Shown here piece by piece: positions 7,664 through 15,770 of a stretch of DNA of 18,598 nt (within the stretch, counting starts at the first letter, position 1; every line of letters starts with the position of its first letter). Source of the DNA: Bordetella parapertussis. GTDB lineage: Bacteria; Pseudomonadota; Gammaproteobacteria; Burkholderiales; Burkholderiaceae_B. The position numbers and the translations under genes are program-made. The DNA lies in assembly GCA_943331855.1 (NCBI GenBank), contig CALQNE010000034.1, positions 1 through 18,598 on the forward strand. Direction: 5' to 3'. Under the pieces are notes generated by a model. It saw only the letters and a program-made list of their open reading frames with translations. It did not search any database and was not told the DNA's origin.

Positions 7664-8650
7664 ATGTCAACACGCTTCAGACTACATTTAGAAAACGGTC
7701 GTCTCCGTAATTCGCTATTTCACTTAACCCTTGAGCAGTGGAGCCAAGCTGCGCAGAGGCATCCCGCGCTTGCTGCGCAGATCGATGTGTCTGTCGGCTG
7801 GGATGGTGATATCTTAGAAAAAGCACTCAGTGATGCCGACGCGATGATCGCAGGTCCGATTGATCGCACCCAAATCGTGCAGGCCAAAAAACTGAAGTGG
7901 CTTCACACCACCGGTGCAGGTGTCGACCACCTACTTCCACTTGATTGGTTACCTGAGCAGATCACCGTGACCAACAGCAGCGGGATCCATGGCGATAAGA
8001 CTGAAGACTTTATCAGTATGGCTTTACTCATGCTGCATAACAAGATGCCACAAATCCTCGCGAACCAATCCCGAGGTATCTGGGACATGATTCATGAGTT
8101 CAACATCAAAGGTAAAACGGCGACCGTGATCGGGTTTGGCGATGTGGGTCGTGCAGCTGGGCTCGGTGCAAAACGTCTTGGCATGAAAGTCATTGCGGTC
8201 ACCCGCTCGGGCACGCCTCAAGCGATCGCGGATGAAACGATCAGCGTAAGCCAGCTCAACACAGTGCTACCTCGGACCGATTTTTTAGTTGTTGCCGCCC
8301 CCCTCACTGCAGACACGCGCGGTCTGGTCACTGAGGACAGAATTGGGCTATTACCAAAAGGTTCAGGCTTGATCAATATCGGCCGGTCACCCATTGTGGA
8401 TTACAGTGCCGTAATCAAGCACCTTGAACGCGAGCATCTAAGTGGCGCCATCCTTGATGTCTTTGATAAAGAACCACTTGAGCCAAACTCGCCGCTGTGG
8501 ACAACGCCTAATCTGATCGTGACGCCTCACATTTCTTGTGACGCCCCCGACTATGTGCAGCGCGTCTTGGATTGTTGGTTTGCCAACTTTGCAAAACTCA
8601 CCACAACTGGGCAACTCGACAACAAAGTGAATCGTCAACTCGGTTACTAA
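7664..8650 (+). CDS. D-2-hydroxyacid dehydrogenase (NAD(P)-binding)
   Basis: A 328-residue member of the D-isomer-specific 2-hydroxyacid dehydrogenase family, which interconverts 2-hydroxy and 2-oxo acids. The nucleotide-binding motif G-F-G-D-V-G is at residues 157-162. The three catalytic residues are in place: Arg241 (in N-I-G-R-S), Glu270 (in D-V-F-D-K-E-P) and His289 (in T-P-H-I-S). The segment after the N-terminal domain, H-T-T-G-A-G-V-D-H (81-89), is the usual substrate-loop region. The residue after the cofactor strand is not a clear Asp (V-T-R-S follows), so NADP use is possible. No strong ribosome site precedes ATG 7664. The gene is downstream of the Bug gene in the same direction and converges on the second Bug gene. 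Glyoxylate/hydroxypyruvate reductase-like activity is a reasonable guess. Confidence 0.9.
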   Translation: MSTRFRLHLENGRLRNSLFHLTLEQWSQAAQRHPALAAQIDVSVGWDGDILEKALSDADAMIAGPIDRTQIVQAKKLKWLHTTGAGVDHLLPLDWLPEQITVTNSSGIHGDKTEDFISMALLMLHNKMPQILANQSRGIWDMIHEFNIKGKTATVIGFGDVGRAAGLGAKRLGMKVIAVTRSGTPQAIADETISVSQLNTVLPRTDFLVVAAPLTADTRGLVTEDRIGLLPKGSGLINIGRSPIVDYSAVIKHLEREHLSGAILDVFDKEPLEPNSPLWTTPNLIVTPHISCDAPDYVQRVLDCWFANFAKLTTTGQLDNKVNRQLGY

Positions 8651-8662
8651 AATACCCTCGTC

Positions 8663-8693
8663 GTGCATGAACCAAAAGACTGTGTTCATGCAC
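8663..8693. terminator. Inverted repeat between convergent genes, candidate bidirectional terminator
   Basis: A perfect 10-base inverted repeat (GTGCATGAAC / GTTCATGCAC, arms 8663-8672 and 8684-8693) with an 11-base loop fills the 58-base gap between two convergent stops. Its position suggests transcription termination for both genes. Neither side has a strong T-run, so termination may be weak or factor-assisted. Confidence 0.5.
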
Positions 8694-8708
8694 CTCAGTC
8701 CTATTTGC

Positions 8709-9707
8709 TTACTCGGGTTTAAGCTTCCCGGCTGCCGCAAGTTCGGCGGCTTGTTTATCTTCTTTTTGCATCATTGCTGTAAAGACAGAGGCTGGGCCAG
8801 GGCGAGCCTGACTCGCAGCACGGGAAAGCTGTGCTTGAATTTGAGGATCAGCAAGCGTTTGATTCAATGCCTGATTCAGAATCGTAAGCGTTGCGGGGGG
8901 AGTCTTACCGGGTGCTAACAAGCCCGCAGTGGTGTTGACCTCGAGCTGTGGCAACCCTAATTCTTTCGCACTCGGCACTTCGGGTACCAGCGGGTCACGC
9001 TCTGCAGAGACCACCATCATGGCGCGAGCACGCCCAGAATTGAGATGGGTAATCGCGCTTGATAATTGATCAATGCTTACATCGACTTGCCCACCTAGCA
9101 AATCGATATTGGCCGGCCCAGAACCTTTATAGGTGATCACATTCAGGTCGATGCCCGCCATGATTTGCAATTGCGTAATCGCGATGTGATTCGAAGTGCC
9201 AATACCCGCGTTGGCAATACTGACTTTACCGGGATTTGCCTTGGCATACGCCACAAAGCTCGCAAAGTCCTTAAATTTTGATTGCTCGGTACGGGTCACC
9301 AACAACAAAGAGGTCGAAGAGATCAAGCCAACGGCGGCAAAACTCTCTAAGGTGTATTGCGTCTGCACCATCTTAGGCGCAACGGTAATCGCATTGGGCG
9401 TACTCACCAGCAAAACAGACCCGTCGGGCTCAGCTCTCGAGAGCTCTGTGGCCCCCAGAACACCCCCCGCACCGGGTTTATTTTGCACCACAACAGACTG
9501 GCCCAGGTACTTGGCCAACCCAGGTGCAATTAAGCGACCGACAATGTCAAGATTTCCACCGGCTGCAAACGGAACAATCAAGGTAATGGGCTTGTTTGGC
9601 ACTTGCGCTTGAACCGCATCACCAAATGCAACAGACACCATGGCACAGAAACCAAGAAGCGCGATTTTCGTTTGCGCGTAACGCGTGAAGGCGTGATTTT
9701 TTTTCAT
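8709..9707 (-). CDS. Bug-family (TctC-type) periplasmic substrate-binding protein, second copy
   Basis: This 332-residue secreted binding protein has a basic N-terminus (M-K-K-N), a hydrophobic core at about residues 15-28 and a likely A-V-Q-A cleavage site after residue 34. The mature part opens with I-V-P-F-A-A-G-G-N-L-D-I-V-G-R, then V-V-V-Q-N-K-P-G-A-G-G and P-D-G-S-V-L-L, the standard Bug order, and later V-I-T-Y-K-G-S-G-P-A-N-I-D-L-L-G-G. It differs clearly from the neighbouring Bug protein (for example N-L-D-I-V-G-R against P-T-D-V-A-T-R), so it is not a recent tandem copy. No permease genes accompany it. It is transcribed away from the kor-type operon, with a 284-base intergenic region between them. 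The ligand is unknown. Confidence 0.93.
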   Translation of the reverse strand: MKKNHAFTRYAQTKIALLGFCAMVSVAFGDAVQAQVPNKPITLIVPFAAGGNLDIVGRLIAPGLAKYLGQSVVVQNKPGAGGVLGATELSRAEPDGSVLLVSTPNAITVAPKMVQTQYTLESFAAVGLISSTSLLLVTRTEQSKFKDFASFVAYAKANPGKVSIANAGIGTSNHIAITQLQIMAGIDLNVITYKGSGPANIDLLGGQVDVSIDQLSSAITHLNSGRARAMMVVSAERDPLVPEVPSAKELGLPQLEVNTTAGLLAPGKTPPATLTILNQALNQTLADPQIQAQLSRAASQARPGPASVFTAMMQKEDKQAAELAAAGKLKPE

Positions 9708-9991
9708 GATGGCAAGTCTCTAAGCAATTAATCAAACGATTCTTTGAATAAGATTAACAGAGGCACAAAGAGACCTCGCTTACCTTCACGCTGATTTGAT
9801 GCGTTGCACCAATTTTGATTCAACTCGACCAAGCCATTCACCCCATCGCACCATTATTTTGCAGCCCTCAAGTTCAGCGTGCAAGAAATGCCGCGCCACA
9901 TTAGACTATGGCTACTAGAAGAGACTCGTCAAAAGCAACCTGAGCACAATCCTATAAAAAATACTGCGCTCGCGCAGACAGGAGACACGAC

Positions 9992-11827
9992 TTGCAACCG
10001 ACCAATTTGACAGACCCAACCTATTTTCACAAGGTTGTTGACTGCCAGTATGCATGCCCCGCCCATACACCCGTGCCGGAATACATTCGCCTGATCGGCC
10101 AGGGTCGCTACACAGACGCCTATATGATTAACTGGGTATCCAACGTGTTTCCGGGCGTGTTGGGTCGCACCTGTGATCGCCCTTGCGAACCCGCCTGTCG
10201 GCGCGGCCGTGTTGAAGAAAACAACGGTGACAAACCTGAACCCGTTGCAATCTGCCGCCTCAAGCGCGTTGCGGCTGATAACAAAAGCGACATCAAAAAT
10301 CGCATGCCAAAGATTGCGCCATCGAATGGAAAGCGCATTGCCTGCGTCGGTGCAGGCCCTGCTTCGCTAACAGTTGCGCGAGACCTCGTGCCTTTGGGAT
10401 ATCACGTCACGGTATTCGACGGCGAAACCAAAGCAGGCGGTTTTATTCGTTCACAAATTCCACGCTTTCGCTTACCTGAATCCGTCATTGACGAAGAAAC
10501 CGACTACATCCTCGATCTGGGCGTAGAGTTCAAAGCCGGGCAGCGCGTTGAGTCTCTGAGCGGTTTGATGGCCGAAGGTTACGACGCCATCTTCGTGGGT
10601 TGCGGTGCGCCGCGTGGCCGCGACCTTGAGGTACCTGGCCGCAAAGAAGCCGCTGCTAATATTCATATCGGTATTGACTGGCTCGCCTCAGTATCCTTTG
10701 GTCACGTCACAAGCGTCGGCAAACGCGTCATCGTCCTGGGTGGCGGCAACACTGCCATGGATTGCTGTCGCTCATCGCGTCGCTTGGGCGGCACCGATGT
10801 CAAAGTCATCGTGCGTAGCGGTTTCGATGAAATGAAAGCTTCGCCCTGGGAAAAAGAAGATGCCATTCACGAAGGCATACCGATTATCAATTTTCATGTG
10901 CCAAAAAGCTTTGAACATAAAAATGGCAAACTCATCGGCATGACCTTTGAAGTTGTTGAGGCTAAGTATGACGACAAAGGTCGTCGTAATCTCGTCCCGA
11001 CTGGGCAGCCCGATGTATTTTTTGAATGCGACACCGTCTTATTAGCGGTGGGTCAAGAAAATGCCTTCCCTTGGATTGACGAAGCAAGTGGCGTTGATTT
11101 TAATAAATGGGGTCAACCGGTCTTGGGTAATGAGTCGTTTCAATCGACCTCGCAACCGACCGTGTTCTTTGGCGGCGATGCCGCCTTTGGTCCTAAAAAC
11201 ATTATTACCGCGGTTGCGCATGGCCACGAGGCTGCCGTTTCGATCGATCGTTTTCTTCACAAAGAAGATACCGAGAAGCGCCCCGGCCCGACGACTAATT
11301 TAATGTCTCAAAAAATGGGCATTCATGAGTGGAGCTATCAAAATGATGTATCGAATGATGCTCGCTTCAAAGTGCCATGGGCTGAATCCGAAACGGCCTT
11401 AGCCAATATCCGGGTTGAAGTCGAATTAGGCTTTGATGCGGCAACAGCGTTTAAAGAAGCCAGTCGCTGCCTGAACTGTGATGTACAAACTGTTTTCAAT
11501 GCCAAGACCTGTATTGAATGCGATGCCTGCACCGACATCTGCCCGACAGACTGCATCACGTTTACGCAAAACGGTGAAGAGCAAGAACTCAGAACCCGTC
11601 TGCGAGCCCCTGCACTCGAACTCACGCAAGACCTGTACGTCTCAACCGATTTGAAATCTGGACGTGTCATGGTGAAAGACGAAGATGTCTGTCTTCATTG
11701 CGGCTTGTGTGCCGAACGATGCCCGACTGGCGCTTGGGATATGCAAAAGTTTCTGTTAACGACGACTAATGCTGGACCGCTTTCTCGCGATCAAAAAGCA
11801 ACCGGTTCAGTCTTGGAGTCTGTATGA
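9992..11827 (+). CDS. GltD-like FAD/iron-sulfur NAD(P)H oxidoreductase subunit of a 2-oxoacid oxidoreductase
   Basis: This 611-residue protein starts at TTG 9992, six bases after a strong AGGAGA. Domain order: an N-terminal iron-sulfur region like the glutamate synthase small subunit (Cys18, Cys22, then Cys61, Cys65, Cys69); an FAD-binding motif G-A-G-P-A-S (120-125); an NAD(P)-binding motif G-G-G-N-T-A-M-D (250-257); and a C-terminal ferredoxin-like part with Cys493/Cys496 and two [4Fe-4S] motifs (Cys507/510/513/517 and Cys567/570/573/577). The likely role is to carry electrons between the KorAB catalytic centre and NADP(H). The same three-part make-up (about 66, 67 and 38 kDa here) resembles the 2-oxoglutarate:NADP oxidoreductase reported from Azoarcus evansii, recalled from knowledge, not searched. 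A TATAAA at 9953-9958 may be a -10 element, but I see no convincing -35. Its stop overlaps the korA-like start by four bases. Glutamate synthase itself is excluded by the absence of a large subunit. Confidence 0.88.
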   Translation: MQPTNLTDPTYFHKVVDCQYACPAHTPVPEYIRLIGQGRYTDAYMINWVSNVFPGVLGRTCDRPCEPACRRGRVEENNGDKPEPVAICRLKRVAADNKSDIKNRMPKIAPSNGKRIACVGAGPASLTVARDLVPLGYHVTVFDGETKAGGFIRSQIPRFRLPESVIDEETDYILDLGVEFKAGQRVESLSGLMAEGYDAIFVGCGAPRGRDLEVPGRKEAAANIHIGIDWLASVSFGHVTSVGKRVIVLGGGNTAMDCCRSSRRLGGTDVKVIVRSGFDEMKASPWEKEDAIHEGIPIINFHVPKSFEHKNGKLIGMTFEVVEAKYDDKGRRNLVPTGQPDVFFECDTVLLAVGQENAFPWIDEASGVDFNKWGQPVLGNESFQSTSQPTVFFGGDAAFGPKNIITAVAHGHEAAVSIDRFLHKEDTEKRPGPTTNLMSQKMGIHEWSYQNDVSNDARFKVPWAESETALANIRVEVELGFDAATAFKEASRCLNCDVQTVFNAKTCIECDACTDICPTDCITFTQNGEEQELRTRLRAPALELTQDLYVSTDLKSGRVMVKDEDVCLHCGLCAERCPTGAWDMQKFLLTTTNAGPLSRDQKATGSVLESV

Positions 11828-13674
11828 AGCCCATCGAAGCCATTAACGATTTCGTTATTAAATTTGCTAACGTCAATGGCTCGGGCTCAGCCTCAGCCAA
11901 CGAACTGTTTGCAAAAGCGATCTTGCGCATGGGGGTTCCGGTCAGCCCACGCAATATTTTTCCGAGCAATATTCAAGGCCTACCAACCTGGTACGAAGCG
12001 CGAGTCTGCGAACAAGGTTATTTAGGCCGTCGCGGTGGCGTGGACATGATGGTTGCCATGAATCCGCAAACCTGGGATGCCGACATCGCTGAAATCGAAC
12101 CTGGTGGCTACTTGTTTTACGACTCAACGCGCCCGATACCCGAATCCAAGTTTCGCCCCGATATTAATGTTATTGGGATCCCACTGACCGAGATTAGTAA
12201 CGCTACCTACACCGACCCACGACAGCGTCAGTTATTCAAGAACATCATCTACGTCGGCGCGTTATCCATGTTGCTGGCTGTAGATGCCGAAGTATTTGAA
12301 AAACTGTTTGCCGAGCAGTACAAAGGTAAAGAAGCCCTCCTCGATTCAAACATCCGCGCACTGCATCTTGGGCGTGATTATGTAAAAAACAATCTGAAGG
12401 CGCCGCTTGGTATCCGCGTACGCAAATCAGACAAGATCGGTGATCAGATTTTTACGGATGGCAACAGCGCCGCAGCGCTTGGCTGCGTCTATGGTGGCGC
12501 AACAGTTGCTGCCTGGTATCCGATCACGCCATCGTCTTCAGTGCCAGAGGCCTTTCAAAAATATTGTGACAAGTATCGGACCGACGCCAACACGGGGCTC
12601 AATCGTTTTGCCATTGTGCAAGCCGAAGATGAACTAGCCTCGATCGGTATGGTCGTGGGTGCGGGCTGGAACGGCGCGCGCGCCTTCACGGCAACGTCGG
12701 GTCCTGGCATCTCGCTCATGGCTGAGTTTATTGGACTCGCATACTTTGCCGAGATCCCCGTGACGATCATTGACGTGCAACGCGGAGGCCCCTCAACCGG
12801 CATGCCTACGCGTACCCAACAATCCGACTTACTTGCTTGCGCCTACGCTTCTCATGGCGATACCAAGCATGTCATGCTGCTACCCGAAGATCCATATGAG
12901 TGCTTTGAGTTTGCAGCCGCCTCGCTTGATCTGGCGGATCGGCTTCAAACACCGATCTTCTTCATGACTGACCTTGATATCGGGATGAATCAGCGCCTAT
13001 CAAAGCCTTTTGTCTGGGACGATGCTCGAACGTATGATCGCGGCAAGGTTATGACTGCTGAAGAGCTGGAAGCCGGCAAGGATTTTGGTCGCTATAAAGA
13101 CGTAGACGGTGACGGTATCGCTTGGCGCACGCTGCCCGGCACACACCCAACCAAAGGTGCTTATTTTACTCGGGGCACCACACGCGATCCCTATGCACGC
13201 TACTCAGAGCGCGGCCCAGACTACATCTACAACATGGAAAGGTTGCTGCGCAAATTTGAAACGGCCGCCGACATGGTGCCTCAGCCAATGTTTACCAAAG
13301 CAGCCAAAGCGACTCAGTTAGGTGTCATTTACTTTGGCTCAACAAGCCCTGCCATGCAAGAGGGGCTTGATATCTTGAACGCCGAAGGTCTGCATCTTGA
13401 TGCGATGCGCTTACGGGCGTTTCCATTTCCGGCGTCGGTCGCGGCCTTCATCGCTGAGCACACACAGGTGTACGTCGTTGAACAAAATCGCGATGCTCAA
13501 ATGCATTCGTTATTAGTCAATGAGCTTTCGATTGATCCTGCCAAGATGGTCAAAGTACTGCACTATGACGGTACGCCCATCACTGCACGCTTCATCACAG
13601 ATTTTATTCGCAAGCATCTCAAGCCTGGCACCTCGACGACGTCGAAAGCCAACAAGCAAAAGGAAGTGGCATGA
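11824..13674 (+). CDS. korA: 2-oxoacid:acceptor oxidoreductase, fused gamma-alpha subunit (KorA-like)
   Basis: A 616-residue fusion. Residues about 10-190 form the gamma domain (G-S-A-S-A-N-E-L-F-A-K-A, then R-V-C-E-Q-G-Y-L-G-R-R-G-G-V-D). From about 213 follows the alpha domain: G-N-S-A-A-A-L-G-C, Y-P-I-T-P-S-S (232-238), S-G-P-G (292-295) and the signature Q-R-G-G-P-S-T-G-x-P-T (about 319-329). The alpha/gamma parts build the active site with the TPP-bearing beta subunit and decarboxylate a 2-oxoacid to an acyl-CoA. The fused order and the R-G-G-P-S-T-G motif are usual for 2-oxoglutarate oxidoreductases, so 2-oxoglutarate is the favoured substrate, though branched or aryl 2-oxoacids are not excluded. 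The ATG at 11824 overlaps the previous stop (ATGA), and the gene overlaps korB in the same way. Confidence 0.9.
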   Translation: MKPIEAINDFVIKFANVNGSGSASANELFAKAILRMGVPVSPRNIFPSNIQGLPTWYEARVCEQGYLGRRGGVDMMVAMNPQTWDADIAEIEPGGYLFYDSTRPIPESKFRPDINVIGIPLTEISNATYTDPRQRQLFKNIIYVGALSMLLAVDAEVFEKLFAEQYKGKEALLDSNIRALHLGRDYVKNNLKAPLGIRVRKSDKIGDQIFTDGNSAAALGCVYGGATVAAWYPITPSSSVPEAFQKYCDKYRTDANTGLNRFAIVQAEDELASIGMVVGAGWNGARAFTATSGPGISLMAEFIGLAYFAEIPVTIIDVQRGGPSTGMPTRTQQSDLLACAYASHGDTKHVMLLPEDPYECFEFAAASLDLADRLQTPIFFMTDLDIGMNQRLSKPFVWDDARTYDRGKVMTAEELEAGKDFGRYKDVDGDGIAWRTLPGTHPTKGAYFTRGTTRDPYARYSERGPDYIYNMERLLRKFETAADMVPQPMFTKAAKATQLGVIYFGSTSPAMQEGLDILNAEGLHLDAMRLRAFPFPASVAAFIAEHTQVYVVEQNRDAQMHSLLVNELSIDPAKMVKVLHYDGTPITARFITDFIRKHLKPGTSTTSKANKQKEVA

Positions 13675-14726
13675 CTTACATTACTAAGCCCGCCCTGCAC
13701 CACCCCAGCCTTGTAAAAAATAAAGTTGGCTATACGCGTCGCGACTACGAGGGCCGTGTTTCAACACTCTGTGCGGGTTGCGGACATGATTCAATTTCAG
13801 CTGCAATTGTGCAAGCCTGCTGGGAACTAGACATTGAGCCTCATCGCGTCGCGAAGCTTTCAGGAATTGGTTGCAGCTCAAAGACCCCAGATTACTTTTT
13901 AGGCGCCTCGCACGGTTTTAATACTGTGCACGGTCGCATGCCTTCTGTATTAACTGGTGCAAATCTGGCTAATCGCGAACTCATTTATCTGGGCGTTTCA
14001 GGTGATGGGGACTCAGCCTCTATCGGTTTGGGTCAGTTTGCCAACGCCATGCGTCGCGGTGTGAGTATGGCCTACATTGTCGAAAATAATGGCGTGTATG
14101 GCTTAACCAAAGGCCAGTTTTCCGCAACCGCAGATCGCGGTTCAAAAAGTAAAAAAGGTGTCGTGAATAACGATAGCCCCATTGATCTGGTTGGCCTGGC
14201 CTTGCAACTAGGCGCAACCTACGTGGGCCGCAGCTTCTCAGGCGATAAAGATCAACTCGTACCGCTGATCAAGGGCGCGATTGGTCATGGTGGCGCCGCG
14301 TTTATCGATGTGATCAGCCCTTGTATCGCATTTAATAATCATAGTGGCAGCACCAAGAGCTATGACTATGTACGCGAACATAATGAAGCCGTGAGCCGCA
14401 TCGACTTTTTTACCTCACGCGACGAAATCACCACACAGTATGCGCCCGGCGAAGTCGTTGAAGTCGAACAACATGACGGCATGACGCTGCGTTTGCGAAA
14501 GCTTCATAATGACTATGATCCCTCTGATCGTTATGGCGCGTTGAGCTACATCAACGAGCATCAGGCTCGAGGGGAAGTGGTGACGGGATTGTTATATTTA
14601 GATCCCGATGCAACTGACCTGCATGCAGCGCTGAACACAAGCGACACGCCTTTAGCCGCGTTTGACTCTAAGCAGTTATGCCCCGGTGCGGAGGCGCTGA
14701 AAAAATTAAATGCTTCATTGCGTTAA
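13671..14726 (+). CDS. korB: 2-oxoacid:acceptor oxidoreductase, beta (TPP-binding) subunit (KorB-like)
   Basis: A 351-residue beta subunit. It has the family's C-A-G-C-G-H motif (Cys34, Cys37), G-I-G-C-S-S (65-70), H-G-R (87-89) and the TPP/magnesium motif G-D-G-D (111-114) continuing to E-N-N-G-V-Y-G-L-T-K-G-Q (138-149). Cys34, Cys37 and Cys68, with a later Cys in S-P-C-I-A-F, are the positions that hold the [4Fe-4S] cluster in related beta subunits. The length is at the upper end for KorB. The start overlaps the korA stop by four bases (ATGA at 13671-13674). It is the last gene of the operon; a hairpin follows within 12 bases. Confidence 0.92.
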   Translation: MTYITKPALHHPSLVKNKVGYTRRDYEGRVSTLCAGCGHDSISAAIVQACWELDIEPHRVAKLSGIGCSSKTPDYFLGASHGFNTVHGRMPSVLTGANLANRELIYLGVSGDGDSASIGLGQFANAMRRGVSMAYIVENNGVYGLTKGQFSATADRGSKSKKGVVNNDSPIDLVGLALQLGATYVGRSFSGDKDQLVPLIKGAIGHGGAAFIDVISPCIAFNNHSGSTKSYDYVREHNEAVSRIDFFTSRDEITTQYAPGEVVEVEQHDGMTLRLRKLHNDYDPSDRYGALSYINEHQARGEVVTGLLYLDPDATDLHAALNTSDTPLAAFDSKQLCPGAEALKKLNASLR

Positions 14727-14737
14727 TTTGAAATAAC

Positions 14738-14771
14738 AAAGGCAAGGGTTCGTGCAACGAGCCCTGCCTTT
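14738..14771. terminator. Hairpin between korB and the convergent hydrolase gene, candidate terminator
   Basis: The arms 14738-14752 and 14758-14771 form a GC-rich stem of about 14 pairs with one bulged A, one G-T pair and a five-base loop (TGCAA). It ends in AAA/TTT at the base. It lies in the 69-base gap between the stop of korB and the stop of the minus-strand gene, so it can serve both. The T-run is short on the plus side and interrupted on the minus side. Confidence 0.6.
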
Positions 14772-14795
14772 CAGCGCCATCTCAAGGTCGACAGG

Positions 14796-15680
14796 TCATA
14801 GCGCATCTAGCGGAATTTTGACGTAAGCCACGCCATTAGACTCTTTGGGTGGCAACTCACCTGCGCGAATATTGATTTGTACGGCTGGCAAAATTAGAAC
14901 CGGCATTTCAAGGGTGGCATCTCGACGCGTACGCATTTCGATGAACTGAGCCTCTGTGATGCCATCGTGCACATGAATGTTGTGCGCACGCTGTTCTGCA
15001 ACCGTTGTTTCGAACTCGACGGCGCGTGCGCCCGGCGGATAGTCGTGGCACATAAACAGTCGGGTCTGCGCAGGCAGGCTTAATAATTTTTTGACTGACC
15101 GAAACAAGGCAGCTGCATCACCACCTGGAAAATCACACCGCGCCGTACCCACATCCGGCATAAACATCGTGTCACCCACAAACACTGCATCGCCAAATTG
15201 ATAGGCAATACAGGCAGGCGTATGGCCCGGCACAAAAAGCGCACGACCCGCGAGTTGGCCCACTTTAATTTCTGCCTCATCGGCCAAGAGCGCATCAAAC
15301 TGTGAACCATCTTGTTTGAATGACGCCTCAAGATTAAAAATACCAGCAAACACTTTTTGCACGCCCGTGATGTGCTCACCAATCGCAGTCTTGCCGCCTA
15401 ACTTCTTTTTTAAATAGGACGCCCCAGAAACATGATCTGCGTGAGCATGCGTTTCTAAAATCCATTCAACCTTGAGTTGCTGGGCTTGAACAAACGCGAT
15501 CACCTGATCCGCACTGCCGTGACTGGTGCGACCGGATTTCGGATCGTAATCAAGCACTGAGTCAATCACGACGCAGGCAGAGCCCGGCTTTTCGTACACC
15601 ACGTACGTCACTGTCCAAGTATTCGCGTCAAAAATACCGTGTACCAGTGGTTTAACCGACGTTAAGGCGTGCTGCAGCAT
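14796..15680 (-). CDS. blh: Blh-type MBL-fold hydrolase / persulfide dioxygenase
   Basis: A 294-residue metallo-beta-lactamase-fold protein. Metal-site motifs are T-H-A-H-A-D-H-V-S-G (His78, His80, Asp82, His83), P-G-H-T-P (His153), V-G-D-T-M-F (Asp170) and F-M-C-H-D-Y (His212). The stretch M-P-D-V-G-T-A-R-C-D-F-P-G-G-D-A (about 174-189) is a hallmark of the Blh/ETHE1-like persulfide dioxygenases, which oxidise glutathione persulfide to sulfite and glutathione using iron and oxygen. There is no fused rhodanese domain. A GAGGAAA site sits before the ATG at 15678-15680. It is divergent from the BigR-like gene, and a shared AT-rich palindrome lies between them, matching the known bigR-blh layout in Xylella and Agrobacterium. 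Glyoxalase II is the main alternative and is less likely given this context. Confidence 0.9.
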   Translation of the reverse strand: MLQHALTSVKPLVHGIFDANTWTVTYVVYEKPGSACVVIDSVLDYDPKSGRTSHGSADQVIAFVQAQQLKVEWILETHAHADHVSGASYLKKKLGGKTAIGEHITGVQKVFAGIFNLEASFKQDGSQFDALLADEAEIKVGQLAGRALFVPGHTPACIAYQFGDAVFVGDTMFMPDVGTARCDFPGGDAAALFRSVKKLLSLPAQTRLFMCHDYPPGARAVEFETTVAEQRAHNIHVHDGITEAQFIEMRTRRDATLEMPVLILPAVQINIRAGELPPKESNGVAYVKIPLDAL

Positions 15681-15707
15681 GAGATTTCCTCAAAAAAATT
15701 TCTGTCG

Positions 15708-15742
15708 TTGCAAAATTAACTTCAGATATGATAATATATCAT
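15708..15742 (+). promoter_or_regulatory. AT-rich divergent control region with candidate BigR operator and promoter
   Basis: The 90-base gap between blh and bigR is strikingly AT-rich. It contains an inverted repeat ATGATA-N3-TATCAT at 15728-15742. On the plus strand, TTGCAA (15708-15713) and GATAAT (15730-15735), separated by 16 bases, look like -35 and -10 elements, so the repeat covers the -10. On the minus strand the same repeat supplies TATTAT-like -10 sequences for blh. BigR is known to bind an AT-rich palindrome overlapping its own -10, so this fits a sulfide-relieved repressor site that controls both arms. The exact operator limits are a guess. Confidence 0.55.
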
Positions 15743-15770
15743 TTAATAAACTATATAAAGATATTTTATT

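Noticed and set aside
9196..9612. A 138-codon open frame opposite the second Bug gene
   Set aside because: It is antisense to a clear coding sequence, has no family resemblance and no ribosome site.
9708..9991. Possible small gene, RNA gene or riboswitch in the widest intergenic gap
   Set aside because: I found no convincing open frame with a ribosome site, no tRNA-like cloverleaf and no long hairpin; only a TATAAA at 9953-9958 that may be part of a promoter.
11338..11670. A 110-codon open frame opposite the iron-sulfur part of the GltD-like subunit
   Set aside because: It is antisense to conserved cysteine motifs, with low-complexity Ser/Arg-rich content and no recognisable domain.
9992..11827. 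Assignment of the GltD-like gene as glutamate synthase small subunit or dihydropyrimidine dehydrogenase
   Set aside because: No gltB-like large subunit or pyrimidine-ring gene is adjacent, and the gene is coupled by overlaps to korA/korB-type genes and carries an extra C-terminal ferredoxin-like domain.
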